Shown: positions 35,988 to 45,407, numbered from the stretch's first letter. The stretch is 64,000 nt of DNA from Yeosuana marina (GCF_011762485.1 NZ_JAAKGI010000002.1:124001-188000); one strand, 5' to 3'. Numbers and translations: made by a program. Notes: generated by a model from the sequence alone, not told the origin.

Positions 35988-37430
35988 ATGAGTAATTTAT
36001 CCTTTATCAAAAGTCAGTTTTTTAAGATTTTTTGCTTAGGGCTATTTTTAACTGGAACCATTTCATTTTCTCAAAGCCAAAAAAACATTCTTGTTTTAGG
36101 TGATTCTAATGGTGCTTTAGATTATGGTTGGGTTAATCAACTTAAAACAAAGTTGCCAAACGATAACATATTTAATACATCTAGACCAGGAAATACCATT
36201 GGGTTTGATAACAATGGTCGGGTTGAACTTAATACACTTAAAAATCTTGATTATTATTTAAAGACTGCTCAAGATAGTTTAGGTCGCATAGATTACGTGA
36301 TAATGATGCTTGGAACTAATGACGCTAAGTATGTTTTTAAAGATAGACAAGATGAGGTAGTCTCAAATATGAAATTATTAATTACACGAATTAATAATTA
36401 TAATTTTAAATCCAAACCTCGAATTATTATTATGTCTCCACCTCCATATGGCAGTGATAACATATTGGCTGAAAAATATCAGGGAGGTTTAAAAAGGGTG
36501 AAGCGTATTGCTAGAAATTTTAAAAAAGTAGCAAAGACATATGATTGCGATTTTGTAAATGTTTATAAGGCATTGAAAGATGTTTTTAATCACTACACAA
36601 AAGATGGTGTTCATTTGGAGAAAGAAGGCCAAAAGGCTATTGCTAATTTGGTGTTAGCCCAATTATCCAAAGAGAAATCTGAAAACAAGTATGTTTCAAA
36701 TCTCATGGACATTTATTTACTAATTGGACAATCAAATATGGCTGGAAGAGCACCCATTGAGTTACAGGATCGCGATAGTATTAACGATGTATATCTTTTT
36801 ACTGGTAAAAATGACAAACCATGGGAGGAAACAGCAAATCCAATCAATAAATTCTCAACGGTTCGTAAAGATATAGCTATGCAAAAATTAAGTCTTGGCT
36901 ATGAGTTTGCTCATGAATTACATCAAACATATCCAGATATAAAAATTGGTTTAGTCGTAAATGCGAGAGGAGGAACTTCTATTGAAGAATGGAAACCTGG
37001 AGAAAAACTATATAATGCAGCTTTAAACCAAACACGAAAAGCATTAAAATATGGTGTTTTAAAAGGAATTATTTGGCATCAAGGGGAATCAAATGTTTTA
37101 ACTTATAAAAGTTACATGCCAAAAATAATAGAATTGATTAAGTCTTTTAGAAGAGATTTTAATAATAAGAATTTACCATTTATTGTTGGGCAATTGTCCT
37201 CAGATAGGGCTGAAAGAAATGATTTTAATACCATGATTTTAAAATTACCAAATGCATTAAAAAACGTAGGCGTTGTTAGTAGTGAAGGAACGAAAACTAT
37301 TGATAAGACGCATTTTGATAGTGCAAGCCAAAGGCTCCTTGGTAAACGATATGCTCAAGAAATGATAGCTATTTTGAATAGTACACCTAAAAGAGCAAGA
37401 CAAAATAGGGGAAAAGAAGTAGTTAATTAA
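35988..37430 (+). CDS. Two-domain esterase: SGNH hydrolase fused to CE6-like acetylesterase
   Basis: I choose the ATG at 35988 (480 aa) because it starts a proper signal peptide (FCLGLFLTGTISFSQ); an ORF extension to 35940 overlaps the previous gene. Domain one, about residues 30-225, has ILVLGDSNGALDYGW, MMLGTNDAK and DGVHLEKEG. Domain two, about 235-470, has LLIGQSNMAGRAP, NARGGTSIEEW, WHQGESN and KTHFDSASQ, matching sialate-acetylesterase/CE6-like enzymes. Both have complete catalytic blocks, so it may take off two kinds of acyl group. It is the last gene of the locus and is followed by a strong terminator. Confidence 0.88.
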   Translation: MSNLSFIKSQFFKIFCLGLFLTGTISFSQSQKNILVLGDSNGALDYGWVNQLKTKLPNDNIFNTSRPGNTIGFDNNGRVELNTLKNLDYYLKTAQDSLGRIDYVIMMLGTNDAKYVFKDRQDEVVSNMKLLITRINNYNFKSKPRIIIMSPPPYGSDNILAEKYQGGLKRVKRIARNFKKVAKTYDCDFVNVYKALKDVFNHYTKDGVHLEKEGQKAIANLVLAQLSKEKSENKYVSNLMDIYLLIGQSNMAGRAPIELQDRDSINDVYLFTGKNDKPWEETANPINKFSTVRKDIAMQKLSLGYEFAHELHQTYPDIKIGLVVNARGGTSIEEWKPGEKLYNAALNQTRKALKYGVLKGIIWHQGESNVLTYKSYMPKIIELIKSFRRDFNNKNLPFIVGQLSSDRAERNDFNTMILKLPNALKNVGVVSSEGTKTIDKTHFDSASQRLLGKRYAQEMIAILNSTPKRARQNRGKEVVN

Positions 37431-37451
37431 AAATAGTGAAAACAAATATAT

Positions 37452-37513
37452 AAAGTGCAAAAACACTGCTGCACGAGATATTAGACCTTTGTGCAGCAGT
37501 GTTTTTGCACTTT
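37452..37513. terminator. Bidirectional terminator with a perfect 23 bp stem
   Basis: Positions 37452-37474 and 37491-37513 are exact reverse complements (23 bp), with a 16 nt loop and A/T-rich ends. It lies between the convergent esterase (plus) and RND adaptor (minus) genes, so it can end both transcripts. Confidence 0.9.
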
Positions 37514-37526
37514 AATAAATTCCATA

Positions 37527-38681
37527 TTACTCAGTAATCATATTAAAAGCACCTTTTGTTATAAATTCAGAATCTTTTGGAAAGTCACTCGCATTTAAAA
37601 TTTGAGTAAAGCCATTGGAAGATTCTCCAATATTTACAAGAACTTTTTTATAAGAGGTATCATTTTGTTTGATTAAAGCAAAGTGAGCATTTTCAATATT
37701 TACAACAGCTTCGGTTGGCAATGCATCAAACTGATTACTTGAAGTTAAAATATCTGTTTCTATGTACATGCCAGGAGCAAAAAGCTTCGCATCGTCCTCA
37801 TTAACTAAATCACCATGAATATCTATGGTTCTGTCTTGTGCATTAATAGATCTATTGATTAAATGAACTTCGCCATCGTAAGTTGCATTACTGTCTCCTT
37901 GAAGATGAATTTTTATAGGTTGTCCTTCTTTCACTAATGGCAAGTCTTTTTCAAATATTTTTAATTCTAAATGTAAATGATCGCCATTTGTAACAGTTAA
38001 AGCAACATCAGAAGGATTTAAAAACATACCTTTTGAAGCTTCAATAGAGGATACATTTCCTGAAATTGGTGATAGAACACTAATGATTGAAGTAATTGAT
38101 TCTCCAGATAATGTATTAGGGTTTATATTCATGAGACTTAATTGTTTTTTCAAGGATTGATACTGCGCTTGTGTTACCTTGTATTCTGATTCTGCCTTAA
38201 GAAAATTCTTTTTTGAGGTCACATTATCAGCCAATAAAGCTTTTTGTCTTTCATAATCAGACTTTAAATAGTTTAATTTTGATTTGGCTTCTAGAAAGTC
38301 TTGTTGAATTTGGACATATTCAGGATTTTCTAGCGTAAATAATACTTGTCCTTTTTTTACAACATCACCAGGTAGAAGGGTAATGTTTTTTACATAGCCA
38401 GCAAAATAAGCACTAACGGTAGCTTTATTTTGCGGAGGAACATCAAACATACCATTTGCTTTTACCATGGTATTAAATTCAACTTTTTCCATCTTTCCTA
38501 ACTCCATGTTTGATGATTCAAATTGAGATTTGGTAATAGTCAACATATTGTTTTCTAATGTGTCTGAATCATTAATAACAATTACATCTTGTTTGCTTTT
38601 AGAATTACAAGACATTAACAGAATTGTGAATACTACCAGAAATCCTTTTAGTTGTATCGTGTTTTTTAAGTTACTTAGCAT
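37527..38681 (-). CDS. czcB: RND efflux periplasmic adaptor (CusB/CzcB-like lipoprotein)
   Basis: This 384 aa adaptor has a lipobox (LLMSC, Cys25). It contains a barrel-sandwich domain (VSAYFAGYVKNITLLPGDVV near 95-115 and SPISGNVSSIEASKGMF near 210), a coiled-coil hairpin (about 125-185), and a membrane-proximal C-terminal domain. It links the inner-membrane pump to its outer-membrane part. The gene follows the pump by 11 bp on the same strand, so they form one operon. No N-terminal His/Met-rich metal chaperone segment is visible. Confidence 0.9.
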   Translation of the reverse strand: MLSNLKNTIQLKGFLVVFTILLMSCNSKSKQDVIVINDSDTLENNMLTITKSQFESSNMELGKMEKVEFNTMVKANGMFDVPPQNKATVSAYFAGYVKNITLLPGDVVKKGQVLFTLENPEYVQIQQDFLEAKSKLNYLKSDYERQKALLADNVTSKKNFLKAESEYKVTQAQYQSLKKQLSLMNINPNTLSGESITSIISVLSPISGNVSSIEASKGMFLNPSDVALTVTNGDHLHLELKIFEKDLPLVKEGQPIKIHLQGDSNATYDGEVHLINRSINAQDRTIDIHGDLVNEDDAKLFAPGMYIETDILTSSNQFDALPTEAVVNIENAHFALIKQNDTSYKKVLVNIGESSNGFTQILNASDFPKDSEFITKGAFNMITE

Positions 38682-38692
38682 GGTTTCTAATA

Positions 38693-41600
38693 TTAATAGG
38701 TTAAATAGTTTAATTCTAAAATGGTAGAATTATAGTTATATAAATTTTGTAAATAATTAATTTCAATGGTTCTGGAACTTTCTAGTAGTTGTACATACTG
38801 AAGAAAATCGATCTCTCCATTTTGAAATGCTTTTGACGCATTAATAGTAAGTTCTTTAGACAGGGTTTTACCAGTATCGTTATAATACGTAATGGCTTCT
38901 TCATATTTTTTTAAATCTGAATATAAACGCTTGTATTTAGATTCAAGTTGAATTTTGTAATTTTCATAATTATTATCTGTAATCATAGTTTCAGTTTTGG
39001 CAGCATTTATTTTAGCTTTATTAGCGCCAAACCATAGCGGTATTGCAACACCAGCCTGAAATCCTGAATAATTTTTAGCATTTAAACCATTGTTTGTTCC
39101 TCTAAAAACAGAAAATTGTAAATCTGGAAGTAGTTGCTGCCGTTCTAGTGATAATTTTGTTTGAGACAACTCTTTGGCCATTTCAAAATATTGTAAACCT
39201 GGGTTTTCAGATGCTTTCCAATCTTTAAGTTTTAATAGAGGAGAGGAGTCCTCTATGACAACATATGTTGAATCAGATTGTAACCACTCATGCAAGTTTA
39301 AATAGGCTTTGTTTACATTTTCTTCACTTTGTGAAAGCAGTAACGCTATTTCTTTTTGTTTTGTGTCTGCCGTTAATTTTTCAAGTAAGTTGGTTTCGCC
39401 GACATCATATCGTTTATTTGCAGCGTTTGAAAACTGTTTATACAAACTATCAAGGAACTTATATTGTTTAACAACATTGGTTCTATACACAACATTATAG
39501 TAGGCTTGATATACCTCTTTTTTTAAGACGCGCTCGTTTACATTATATTCTTGAAATGATAATTGTGCTTTTTGTTTTTCTGCTTTTCGTTGGGTTCCGT
39601 AAATGGTTGGGAATTGAATCGATTGATTTAAACCAAATACTTTTAACGGCTCGCCATTTTCAGCAATATTATTTTCATCATAATGATAATAAATCTGAGT
39701 TTTATCAAAATTGAAAGCACTTCCAACCAATTGCTTTGATTGGGTTACTTTATTAGCTGATGCTTTCAAGCCTTTATTGTGTTCTAAGGCTATTTGAATA
39801 GCTTGGTCTGCTGTAATTTCTTTAGTTTGCGACATTCCTAGAAATGGTAATAGAAAAAGAAGGAAAAACCCTAAAGACTTATTTTTTATTTTACGTTTTG
39901 GAGTATGACCTTTTCTGTCAAACATGGCATAGAGTATAGGTAAAACGATAAGCGTTAGAGCAGTAGCACTTATTAGTCCACCAACCACTACGGTTGCTAG
40001 CGGTCTTTGTACTTCGGCTCCGGCAGAAGTTGAAATAGCCATAGGTAAAAAACCAAGAGCTGCTGCTGCTGCCGTTAGTAAGACGGGGCGTAATCTGTTA
40101 TTTGTTCCCATAAGAATACGTTTATTAATATTTCTAATGCCGTGTGCTTTAAGTTCTTTAAATTCTTCAATGAGTACAATACCATTTAAAACAGCAATAC
40201 CAAATAGCGCAATAAAGCCAACACCTGCCGAAATACTAAATGGCAAGCCTCTAAGATAGAGAAGGAATACACCACCAATAGCAGATAGAGGAATGGCACT
40301 GTAGATTATTAAGGCTTCTTTTACCGAGTCAAAAGCAAAATATAGGAGTACAAAAATTAACACAAGTGCAATTGGTACTGCAACTTTCAATCTGGCAGAA
40401 GCTGTTCTAAGGTTTTCAAATTGTCCACCATAACTTACGGTATAGCCCACAGGAAATTTTACATCGCGATTAATGATATTTTGAACGTCCTTAACTACAG
40501 ATTCTAAGTCACGATTTCTAACATTCACACCAACCACAATGCGTCGCTTGGTATTATCTCTAGAAATTTTAGCTGGACCCTTCGTATAACTAATATTGGC
40601 AAACTCACTTAATGGTAAACTATTTCCGTTAGGAAGTAACACCGAAGCTGTTTCAATATTTTCAATATCTTTTCTGTGTTTTTCGTCATATCTAACTACT
40701 AAATCAAACTGTTTTTCCCCTTCGAAAACAGTTCCTGCTGGCATGCCTGCAAATCCTATAGTTATTATTTTGTTGAGATCTTCAATATTTAAACCGTATT
40801 TGGCAATGTTTTTTCTGTTATACTTCACAGACATTTGCGGTAATCCAGCCGTTTTCTCGACAGAAATATCGGCTGCTCCATCTACATTTTGAATGGCTTT
40901 TTGAACTTCAAGAGCTTTTTTGTAAAGTATATCTAAATCATCTCCAAAAATTTTAATGGCTAAATCGGCACGAACGCCCGTAATCAATTCATTAAAACGC
41001 ATTTCAATAGGTTGTGTAAATTCATAATCAACTCCAGGAATTTCAGAGAGAGCTTCTTTAAATTTATCGGCGAGTTCATCTTTTGTTTCAGCAGACACCC
41101 ACTCACTTTTAGGTTTTAATTTAATAATCACATCGCTTTCTTCCATAGACATGGGATCTGTAGGAACTTCGGCAGCTCCAATACGACTCACAACTTGTTC
41201 AACTTCAGGAAAGGTTTTTAGTATTTTTTCCATACGGGTAGTGGCTTCCACAGTTTTGGTTAAAGACGTTCCAGTTTTAAGCACCGGTTGAATTACAAAA
41301 TCTCCTTCGTCTAAAGTTGGTACAAATTCACCTCCCATTCTCGTATATATAAATGCTGTCACTATTAGTACCGAAACAGCAAGGCCTAATACTAATTTTT
41401 TTTGACGCAATGCCCAAGATATGGTTGGTCTATATTTCTCTTCAAGAAAGTTGATTAATCGTGAAGAAAGCGTCTTTTTTTCTGTGTTTGAAGGTTTAAT
41501 AAATAGCGACGCCATAACCGGAATATAAGTAAAGCATAACACCATAGCACCGATAAGAGCAAAACAAAATACGAGTGCCATAGGACGGAACATTTTACCT

Positions 41601-43021
41601 TCGACATTTACTAAGGAAAGTATTGGAATGAAAACAATAATGATAATAAGCTGCCCGAAAACAGCAGATTTCATCATTTTAGTAGCTCCTTGGTATGTTA
41701 TTTTATCTATTAAACCTTGTCTTTCATCTTTTGGAAGTGTTAATAATTTAGCGCGCTGACTGGTTATTTTAAAAGCTATAAATTCTACAATAATAACTGC
41801 GCCGTCAATGATAATACCAAAGTCAATAGCTCCTAAACTCATTAAATTGGCATCTACTCCAAAAATATACATGAGTGATAAAGCAAAAAGTAAACACAAT
41901 GGAATAACGGAGGCGACAACCAAACCAGAACGGAGGTTTCCTAAGAGAAGAACGACCACAAAAATAACTATTAAGCACCCTAAAATAAGGTTTTCCGCTA
42001 TAGTTGTGGTAGTTTTTGCAATCAGCTCACTTCGTTCTAAAAACGGATTGATACTGATGCCTGGAGGTAATGATGATTGTACTTCTTTTACACGGTTTTT
42101 TACAGCATTTATTACGGCATTTGAATTAGCGTCTTTTAACATCATGACCTGACCCAGCACTTTTTCGCCTTCACCATTACCAGTTATGGCACCAAAACGA
42201 TTCGCTTTTCCAAAGCCAACTGAAGCAATATCTTTAACATAAACAGGAACGTTATCTCTCGTAGTTACTACTATATTTTTAATATCCTCAAGAGAGTGAA
42301 CAAGCCCTTCTCCACGAATAAAATAACTTTCATTCTGTTTTTCTATATAACCACCGCCAGCAATACTATTATTCATTTTTATCGCATCAAATGCATCAAA
42401 AACAGATATGTTCATAGCTCGCAAACGCTCTGGACTTAAGGCTACTTCATATTGTTTTAAATAGCCACCCCAGGTATTTACTTCAACGACACCGGGAATT
42501 CCGGATAATTGACGTTTTACAATCCAGTCTTGAATAGTACGAATATCCGATAGAGAATATTGATCTTTATATTTTGGATCTACATTAATAATATACTGAT
42601 AGATTTCGCCAAGTCCAGTAGAAACGGGTCCCATAAAAGGTGTTCCAAAGCCAGCAGGGATTTTCTCTTGAGCATTTTTTATTTTTTCAGCAATGAGTTG
42701 TCTGGGTAAATAAGTACCCATTTCATCATTAAAAACAACAGTTACGACAGATAGTCCAAATTTAGAAACCGAACGGATATCTTTAACACCTGGCAAGTTT
42801 GCCATTTCCAACTCAACAGGGTAAGTTAAAAACTTTTCGACATCCTCAGTTGATAAATTTCTTGAGGTCGTAATAACTTGTACTTGGTTATTGGTTACAT
42901 CTGGAACAGCTCCAATAGGAATGTTAGTTAGTGAATACAAACCGAAACCAATAATACCAGCAGTAAAGAGTAAAACAATAAGTTTGTGGTGAATGCTATA
43001 TTGAATAATTTTTTCTAACAT
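38693..43021 (-). CDS. czcA: CzcA-type heavy-metal RND pump fused to a TolC-like outer-membrane domain
   Basis: This 1442 aa protein is a proton-driven metal efflux pump (residues 1-1035, twelve membrane helices) followed by an outer-membrane-factor domain (about 1060-1442). The motif DFGIIIDGAVIIVE near residue 400 fits pumps for divalent ions such as Zn, Co, Cd or Ni, not the Cu/Ag type. A hydrophobic stretch FFLLFLLPFLGMSQ near 1045-1058 looks like the signal peptide of the original outer-membrane protein and is still present at the joint. Fusions like this occur in Bacteroidota. The promoter region has a TACCTTTG box (43045-43052, minus) and a CTTAA-N6-CTTAA site upstream of it. Confidence 0.92.
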   Translation of the reverse strand: MLEKIIQYSIHHKLIVLLFTAGIIGFGLYSLTNIPIGAVPDVTNNQVQVITTSRNLSTEDVEKFLTYPVELEMANLPGVKDIRSVSKFGLSVVTVVFNDEMGTYLPRQLIAEKIKNAQEKIPAGFGTPFMGPVSTGLGEIYQYIINVDPKYKDQYSLSDIRTIQDWIVKRQLSGIPGVVEVNTWGGYLKQYEVALSPERLRAMNISVFDAFDAIKMNNSIAGGGYIEKQNESYFIRGEGLVHSLEDIKNIVVTTRDNVPVYVKDIASVGFGKANRFGAITGNGEGEKVLGQVMMLKDANSNAVINAVKNRVKEVQSSLPPGISINPFLERSELIAKTTTTIAENLILGCLIVIFVVVLLLGNLRSGLVVASVIPLCLLFALSLMYIFGVDANLMSLGAIDFGIIIDGAVIIVEFIAFKITSQRAKLLTLPKDERQGLIDKITYQGATKMMKSAVFGQLIIIIVFIPILSLVNVEGKMFRPMALVFCFALIGAMVLCFTYIPVMASLFIKPSNTEKKTLSSRLINFLEEKYRPTISWALRQKKLVLGLAVSVLIVTAFIYTRMGGEFVPTLDEGDFVIQPVLKTGTSLTKTVEATTRMEKILKTFPEVEQVVSRIGAAEVPTDPMSMEESDVIIKLKPKSEWVSAETKDELADKFKEALSEIPGVDYEFTQPIEMRFNELITGVRADLAIKIFGDDLDILYKKALEVQKAIQNVDGAADISVEKTAGLPQMSVKYNRKNIAKYGLNIEDLNKIITIGFAGMPAGTVFEGEKQFDLVVRYDEKHRKDIENIETASVLLPNGNSLPLSEFANISYTKGPAKISRDNTKRRIVVGVNVRNRDLESVVKDVQNIINRDVKFPVGYTVSYGGQFENLRTASARLKVAVPIALVLIFVLLYFAFDSVKEALIIYSAIPLSAIGGVFLLYLRGLPFSISAGVGFIALFGIAVLNGIVLIEEFKELKAHGIRNINKRILMGTNNRLRPVLLTAAAAALGFLPMAISTSAGAEVQRPLATVVVGGLISATALTLIVLPILYAMFDRKGHTPKRKIKNKSLGFFLLFLLPFLGMSQTKEITADQAIQIALEHNKGLKASANKVTQSKQLVGSAFNFDKTQIYYHYDENNIAENGEPLKVFGLNQSIQFPTIYGTQRKAEKQKAQLSFQEYNVNERVLKKEVYQAYYNVVYRTNVVKQYKFLDSLYKQFSNAANKRYDVGETNLLEKLTADTKQKEIALLLSQSEENVNKAYLNLHEWLQSDSTYVVIEDSSPLLKLKDWKASENPGLQYFEMAKELSQTKLSLERQQLLPDLQFSVFRGTNNGLNAKNYSGFQAGVAIPLWFGANKAKINAAKTETMITDNNYENYKIQLESKYKRLYSDLKKYEEAITYYNDTGKTLSKELTINASKAFQNGEIDFLQYVQLLESSRTIEINYLQNLYNYNSTILELNYLTY

Positions 43022-43044
43022 TTTGGATATTTTTTAGTGCAATA

Positions 43045-43052
43045 CAAAGGTA
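43045..43052 (-). promoter_or_regulatory. -7 box of the RND operon
   Basis: On the minus strand this reads TACCTTTG, a full match to the Bacteroidota -7 consensus TAnnTTTG. Transcription would start near 43040, about 20 nt before the pump's ATG. Confidence 0.6.
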
Positions 43053-43084
43053 CGCCAGTATGTTAACTTTTAGTTAATTACAGC

Positions 43085-43100
43085 CTTAAGATTTGCTTAA
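43085..43100. promoter_or_regulatory. Probable response-regulator box upstream of the RND operon
   Basis: CTTAAGATTTGCTTAA holds two CTTAA direct repeats 11 bp apart, one helical turn, as OmpR-family regulators prefer. Its centre is 40.5 nt from the start of the -7 box. A nearly identical site precedes the response-regulator gene itself (45392-45407). Confidence 0.55.
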
Positions 43101-43140
43101 AAAAGGAAGTTTTTGGAAGGTTTGTTTTTGAATAAAAAAA

Positions 43141-43162
43141 GGTTCGGGAACCACCCCGAACC
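43141..43162 (-). terminator. Terminator of the sensor kinase operon
   Basis: GGTTCGGG and CCCGAACC form an 8 bp GC-rich stem with a 6 nt loop. On the minus strand it is followed by a run of seven T. It ends the transcript of the two-component system 110 bp after the kinase stop and shields the RND promoter. Confidence 0.85.
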
Positions 43163-43273
43163 TAACCAACCGTTTAAGAAATATTATTAATCAGATAATT
43201 AATGATTTCTTAAATTTGAAGCTAAATTAAGAGTTTTTTTTGAAATAATAATAATTTATTTCTTAAGATTTGG

Positions 43274-44650
43274 TTAAAATATGATCGTAAAAACAGATCC
43301 CTTATTAATGCTACTTTCTACTTTAATGGTTGCATTAATTGCTTGAGCTGATTTTTGTGCAATTGAAAGCCCTAATCCATTGCCTAATATATCTTTATGG
43401 TCTAATGCGTCTGAACGGTAAAAGTGATTAAAAATATTTGAGATATCTTCAGACTTAATTCCAATACCTTCATCTTTTATGCTACAAATAAGTCTGTCTT
43501 TAGAAGTGGATATAGATATATTAATTGATGCATTATCTTTTGAATATTTTATTGCATTATTTATTATGTTTTCAAGAATAAGATTTGCATAATATTTTTT
43601 AACCAAAAGATCTTTTGTTGTGTCTGTTTTTAAATGAATCGATAGGTTTTTAGACGTAATGTCTTTATTGTTTCGTAACAAAATATCATCGACAAGGGTT
43701 GGCAATAAAACGGTTTCATTAAAGTTCAATTTATTTGAAGAAGAATCCAATCTTGCTAAAACCAATAACTGTTCAATGGTTTCTGTCATTTTATCAATTT
43801 CAGTAAGGCTGTAGGTTATTTTTTCTTTATATTCCTCATGCTCTCTGGGTTTTCTAATTAAAACTTCAAGGGTACCTCTTAATGATGAAAGAGGTGTGCG
43901 TAATTCGTGTGATGCGTCTGATGTAAATTGACGTTCTCTTTCAATAGCATTCTCTATTCTTATAAGTAGTTTATTAATGCCAGATGATAAATCATAAAGT
44001 TCATCTTTGTAAATAGGTAACTCAACGCGCTCATTTAAATTATTTTTAGTGATGCGATTTGTTGTGTTAGTAATATTTTTTATAGGAATAATGCTTCGAC
44101 CAGCTAAATATCTTGAAATGAAATAAAGAACGGATAACAATATTAAATAAGACAGTATTAAAACATTTCTTAACTTGTTTAATACCATTATAGATGATTC
44201 CAAAGACATAGCAGCAATTAAATAGCCTTTAATTTCTCCTTTACTCTCTATAGGTTTTTGAATTTGCCTGATTGTTTTATCTTTTAAAAACGCATTGAAA
44301 TGGGTGCCAAACTTGTTTACATCTTTAAATGATAATTGATCATTTTTAAGGTTTGGCGATTTATCCATCACCTTCCCATTCGCATCCATTATTTGAATAA
44401 AAACGGGATTTATTTGAATTTCTCTATGCTCAATTTCTTCCCATTCGGCTTTATTTGAAAATTTAATGGTGTTGTTAAGTAGTTTGATTTCGCCAGAATG
44501 TTTTGATACTTCAAAAGTTAAGTCCCGGTCAATATTATTGTACATGGTTTCTTTTACGACGATAAAAACAATGCTGAATATTATCGCAACAATGATAGCT
44601 GTGGCTATCATGTAATGCAGAGCAATTCTATTTTTGAAACTTAAATTCAT
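43274..44650 (-). CDS. Sensor histidine kinase (CusS-like)
   Basis: This 458 aa kinase has two membrane helices (about residues 10-33 and 158-177) around a ~125-residue periplasmic sensor domain, then HAMP, a HisKA domain with the phosphorylated His in DASHELRTPLSS (near 245), and the ATPase domain with NIINNAIKYS, DEGIGI and GNGLGLSI. It is downstream of its response regulator on the same strand with a 28 bp gap. Position next to the metal pump and shared CTTAA sites suggest it senses periplasmic divalent metal and controls the pump. Confidence 0.92.
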   Translation of the reverse strand: MNLSFKNRIALHYMIATAIIVAIIFSIVFIVVKETMYNNIDRDLTFEVSKHSGEIKLLNNTIKFSNKAEWEEIEHREIQINPVFIQIMDANGKVMDKSPNLKNDQLSFKDVNKFGTHFNAFLKDKTIRQIQKPIESKGEIKGYLIAAMSLESSIMVLNKLRNVLILSYLILLSVLYFISRYLAGRSIIPIKNITNTTNRITKNNLNERVELPIYKDELYDLSSGINKLLIRIENAIERERQFTSDASHELRTPLSSLRGTLEVLIRKPREHEEYKEKITYSLTEIDKMTETIEQLLVLARLDSSSNKLNFNETVLLPTLVDDILLRNNKDITSKNLSIHLKTDTTKDLLVKKYYANLILENIINNAIKYSKDNASINISISTSKDRLICSIKDEGIGIKSEDISNIFNHFYRSDALDHKDILGNGLGLSIAQKSAQAINATIKVESSINKGSVFTIIF

Positions 44651-44678
44651 CTATTATTTTCTATTGTTTTTGAGTATA

Positions 44679-45347
44679 TCATACTTCATTAGCAATATAA
44701 CCAATACCCCTTATAGTTTGAATATAATTTTCATCGGGTGTAAGTTTAAGTTTTTTTCTAAGTGCATTAATATATACATCAATAACACTTGTATTGTAAT
44801 CAAAATGAATATCCCAAACACTTTGAATGATTTGTGTGCGTTTGCAAACAACACCTTTATGTCTCATTAAAAATTCTAAGAGAGCAAATTCTTTTTGGGT
44901 TAAAAACAGTTCCTCATTGTTTTTAAAAACTTTATGACTACTCGTATTTAAGCTAATATTTCCGAGTGTAAATATAGAGTGCTCATCAAATTTAGGTCGT
45001 AATTGAACCTTAATGCGCTCTAAAAGTTCATCAAAATGGAATGGTTTTTTGATATAATCATTCGCACCAGATTGCAGACCAAATATAGTTTCATCTACAG
45101 TATCTTTCGCTGTTAAAAATATAATAGGAGTATTTGTAAACTCTTTCCTAAATTGCTTACAAATTTCAATACCTGTTAGTCCAGGTACCATCCAATCAAG
45201 TAATAATAAATCATAATTTCCCGATAAAGCTAGTTTTAAACCCTGCACGCCTTCTTGGGCAACATCAACAGTGTATGATTCCTCTTCTAAACCTTGTTTA
45301 AGGAAATTAGAAATACCTATCTCGTCTTCTACTATTAGGATCTTCAT
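44679..45347 (-). CDS. OmpR-family response regulator (CusR-like)
   Basis: This 222 aa regulator has a receiver domain (ILIVEDEIGI, phosphoacceptor Asp near 51 in LLLLDWMVPG, and IKKPFHFDEL) and an OmpR-type winged helix (about 125-222, LTQKEFALLEFLMRHKG, YINALRKKL, IRGIGYI). It is the first gene of the kinase operon. The CTTAA-N6-CTTAA site at 45392-45407 lies upstream, so it probably regulates its own synthesis and that of the RND pump. Confidence 0.94.
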   Translation of the reverse strand: MKILIVEDEIGISNFLKQGLEEESYTVDVAQEGVQGLKLALSGNYDLLLLDWMVPGLTGIEICKQFRKEFTNTPIIFLTAKDTVDETIFGLQSGANDYIKKPFHFDELLERIKVQLRPKFDEHSIFTLGNISLNTSSHKVFKNNEELFLTQKEFALLEFLMRHKGVVCKRTQIIQSVWDIHFDYNTSVIDVYINALRKKLKLTPDENYIQTIRGIGYIANEV

Positions 45348-45351
45348 GTTG

Positions 45352-45360
45352 CAAAAATTA
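45352..45360 (-). promoter_or_regulatory. Possible -7 box of the two-component operon
   Basis: On the minus strand TAATTTTTG resembles TAnnTTTG with one extra base. It ends 5 bp before the response regulator's ATG at 45347, which would make the mRNA nearly leaderless; a promoter farther upstream is the alternative. Confidence 0.3.
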
Positions 45361-45391
45361 TTTATTAATTTTAAATAATAACAAAAACTTT

Positions 45392-45407
45392 CTTAAAATT
45401 TGCTTAA
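45392..45407. promoter_or_regulatory. Probable response-regulator box (autoregulation)
   Basis: CTTAAAATTTGCTTAA differs from the RND-upstream site at 43085-43100 in a single base out of 16 and has the same 11 bp repeat period. It lies 45 bp upstream of the response regulator gene. Confidence 0.55.

Noticed and set aside
41808..42152. Plus-strand 114 aa ORF within the RND pump
   Set aside because: Antisense to a conserved transmembrane region; no start context or domain.
43262..43277. Third CTTAA-N6-like site (CTTAAGATTTGGTTAA)
   Set aside because: It overlaps the kinase stop codon and the second half is GTTAA; the terminator at 43141-43162 lies between it and the pump, so a promoter role is unlikely.
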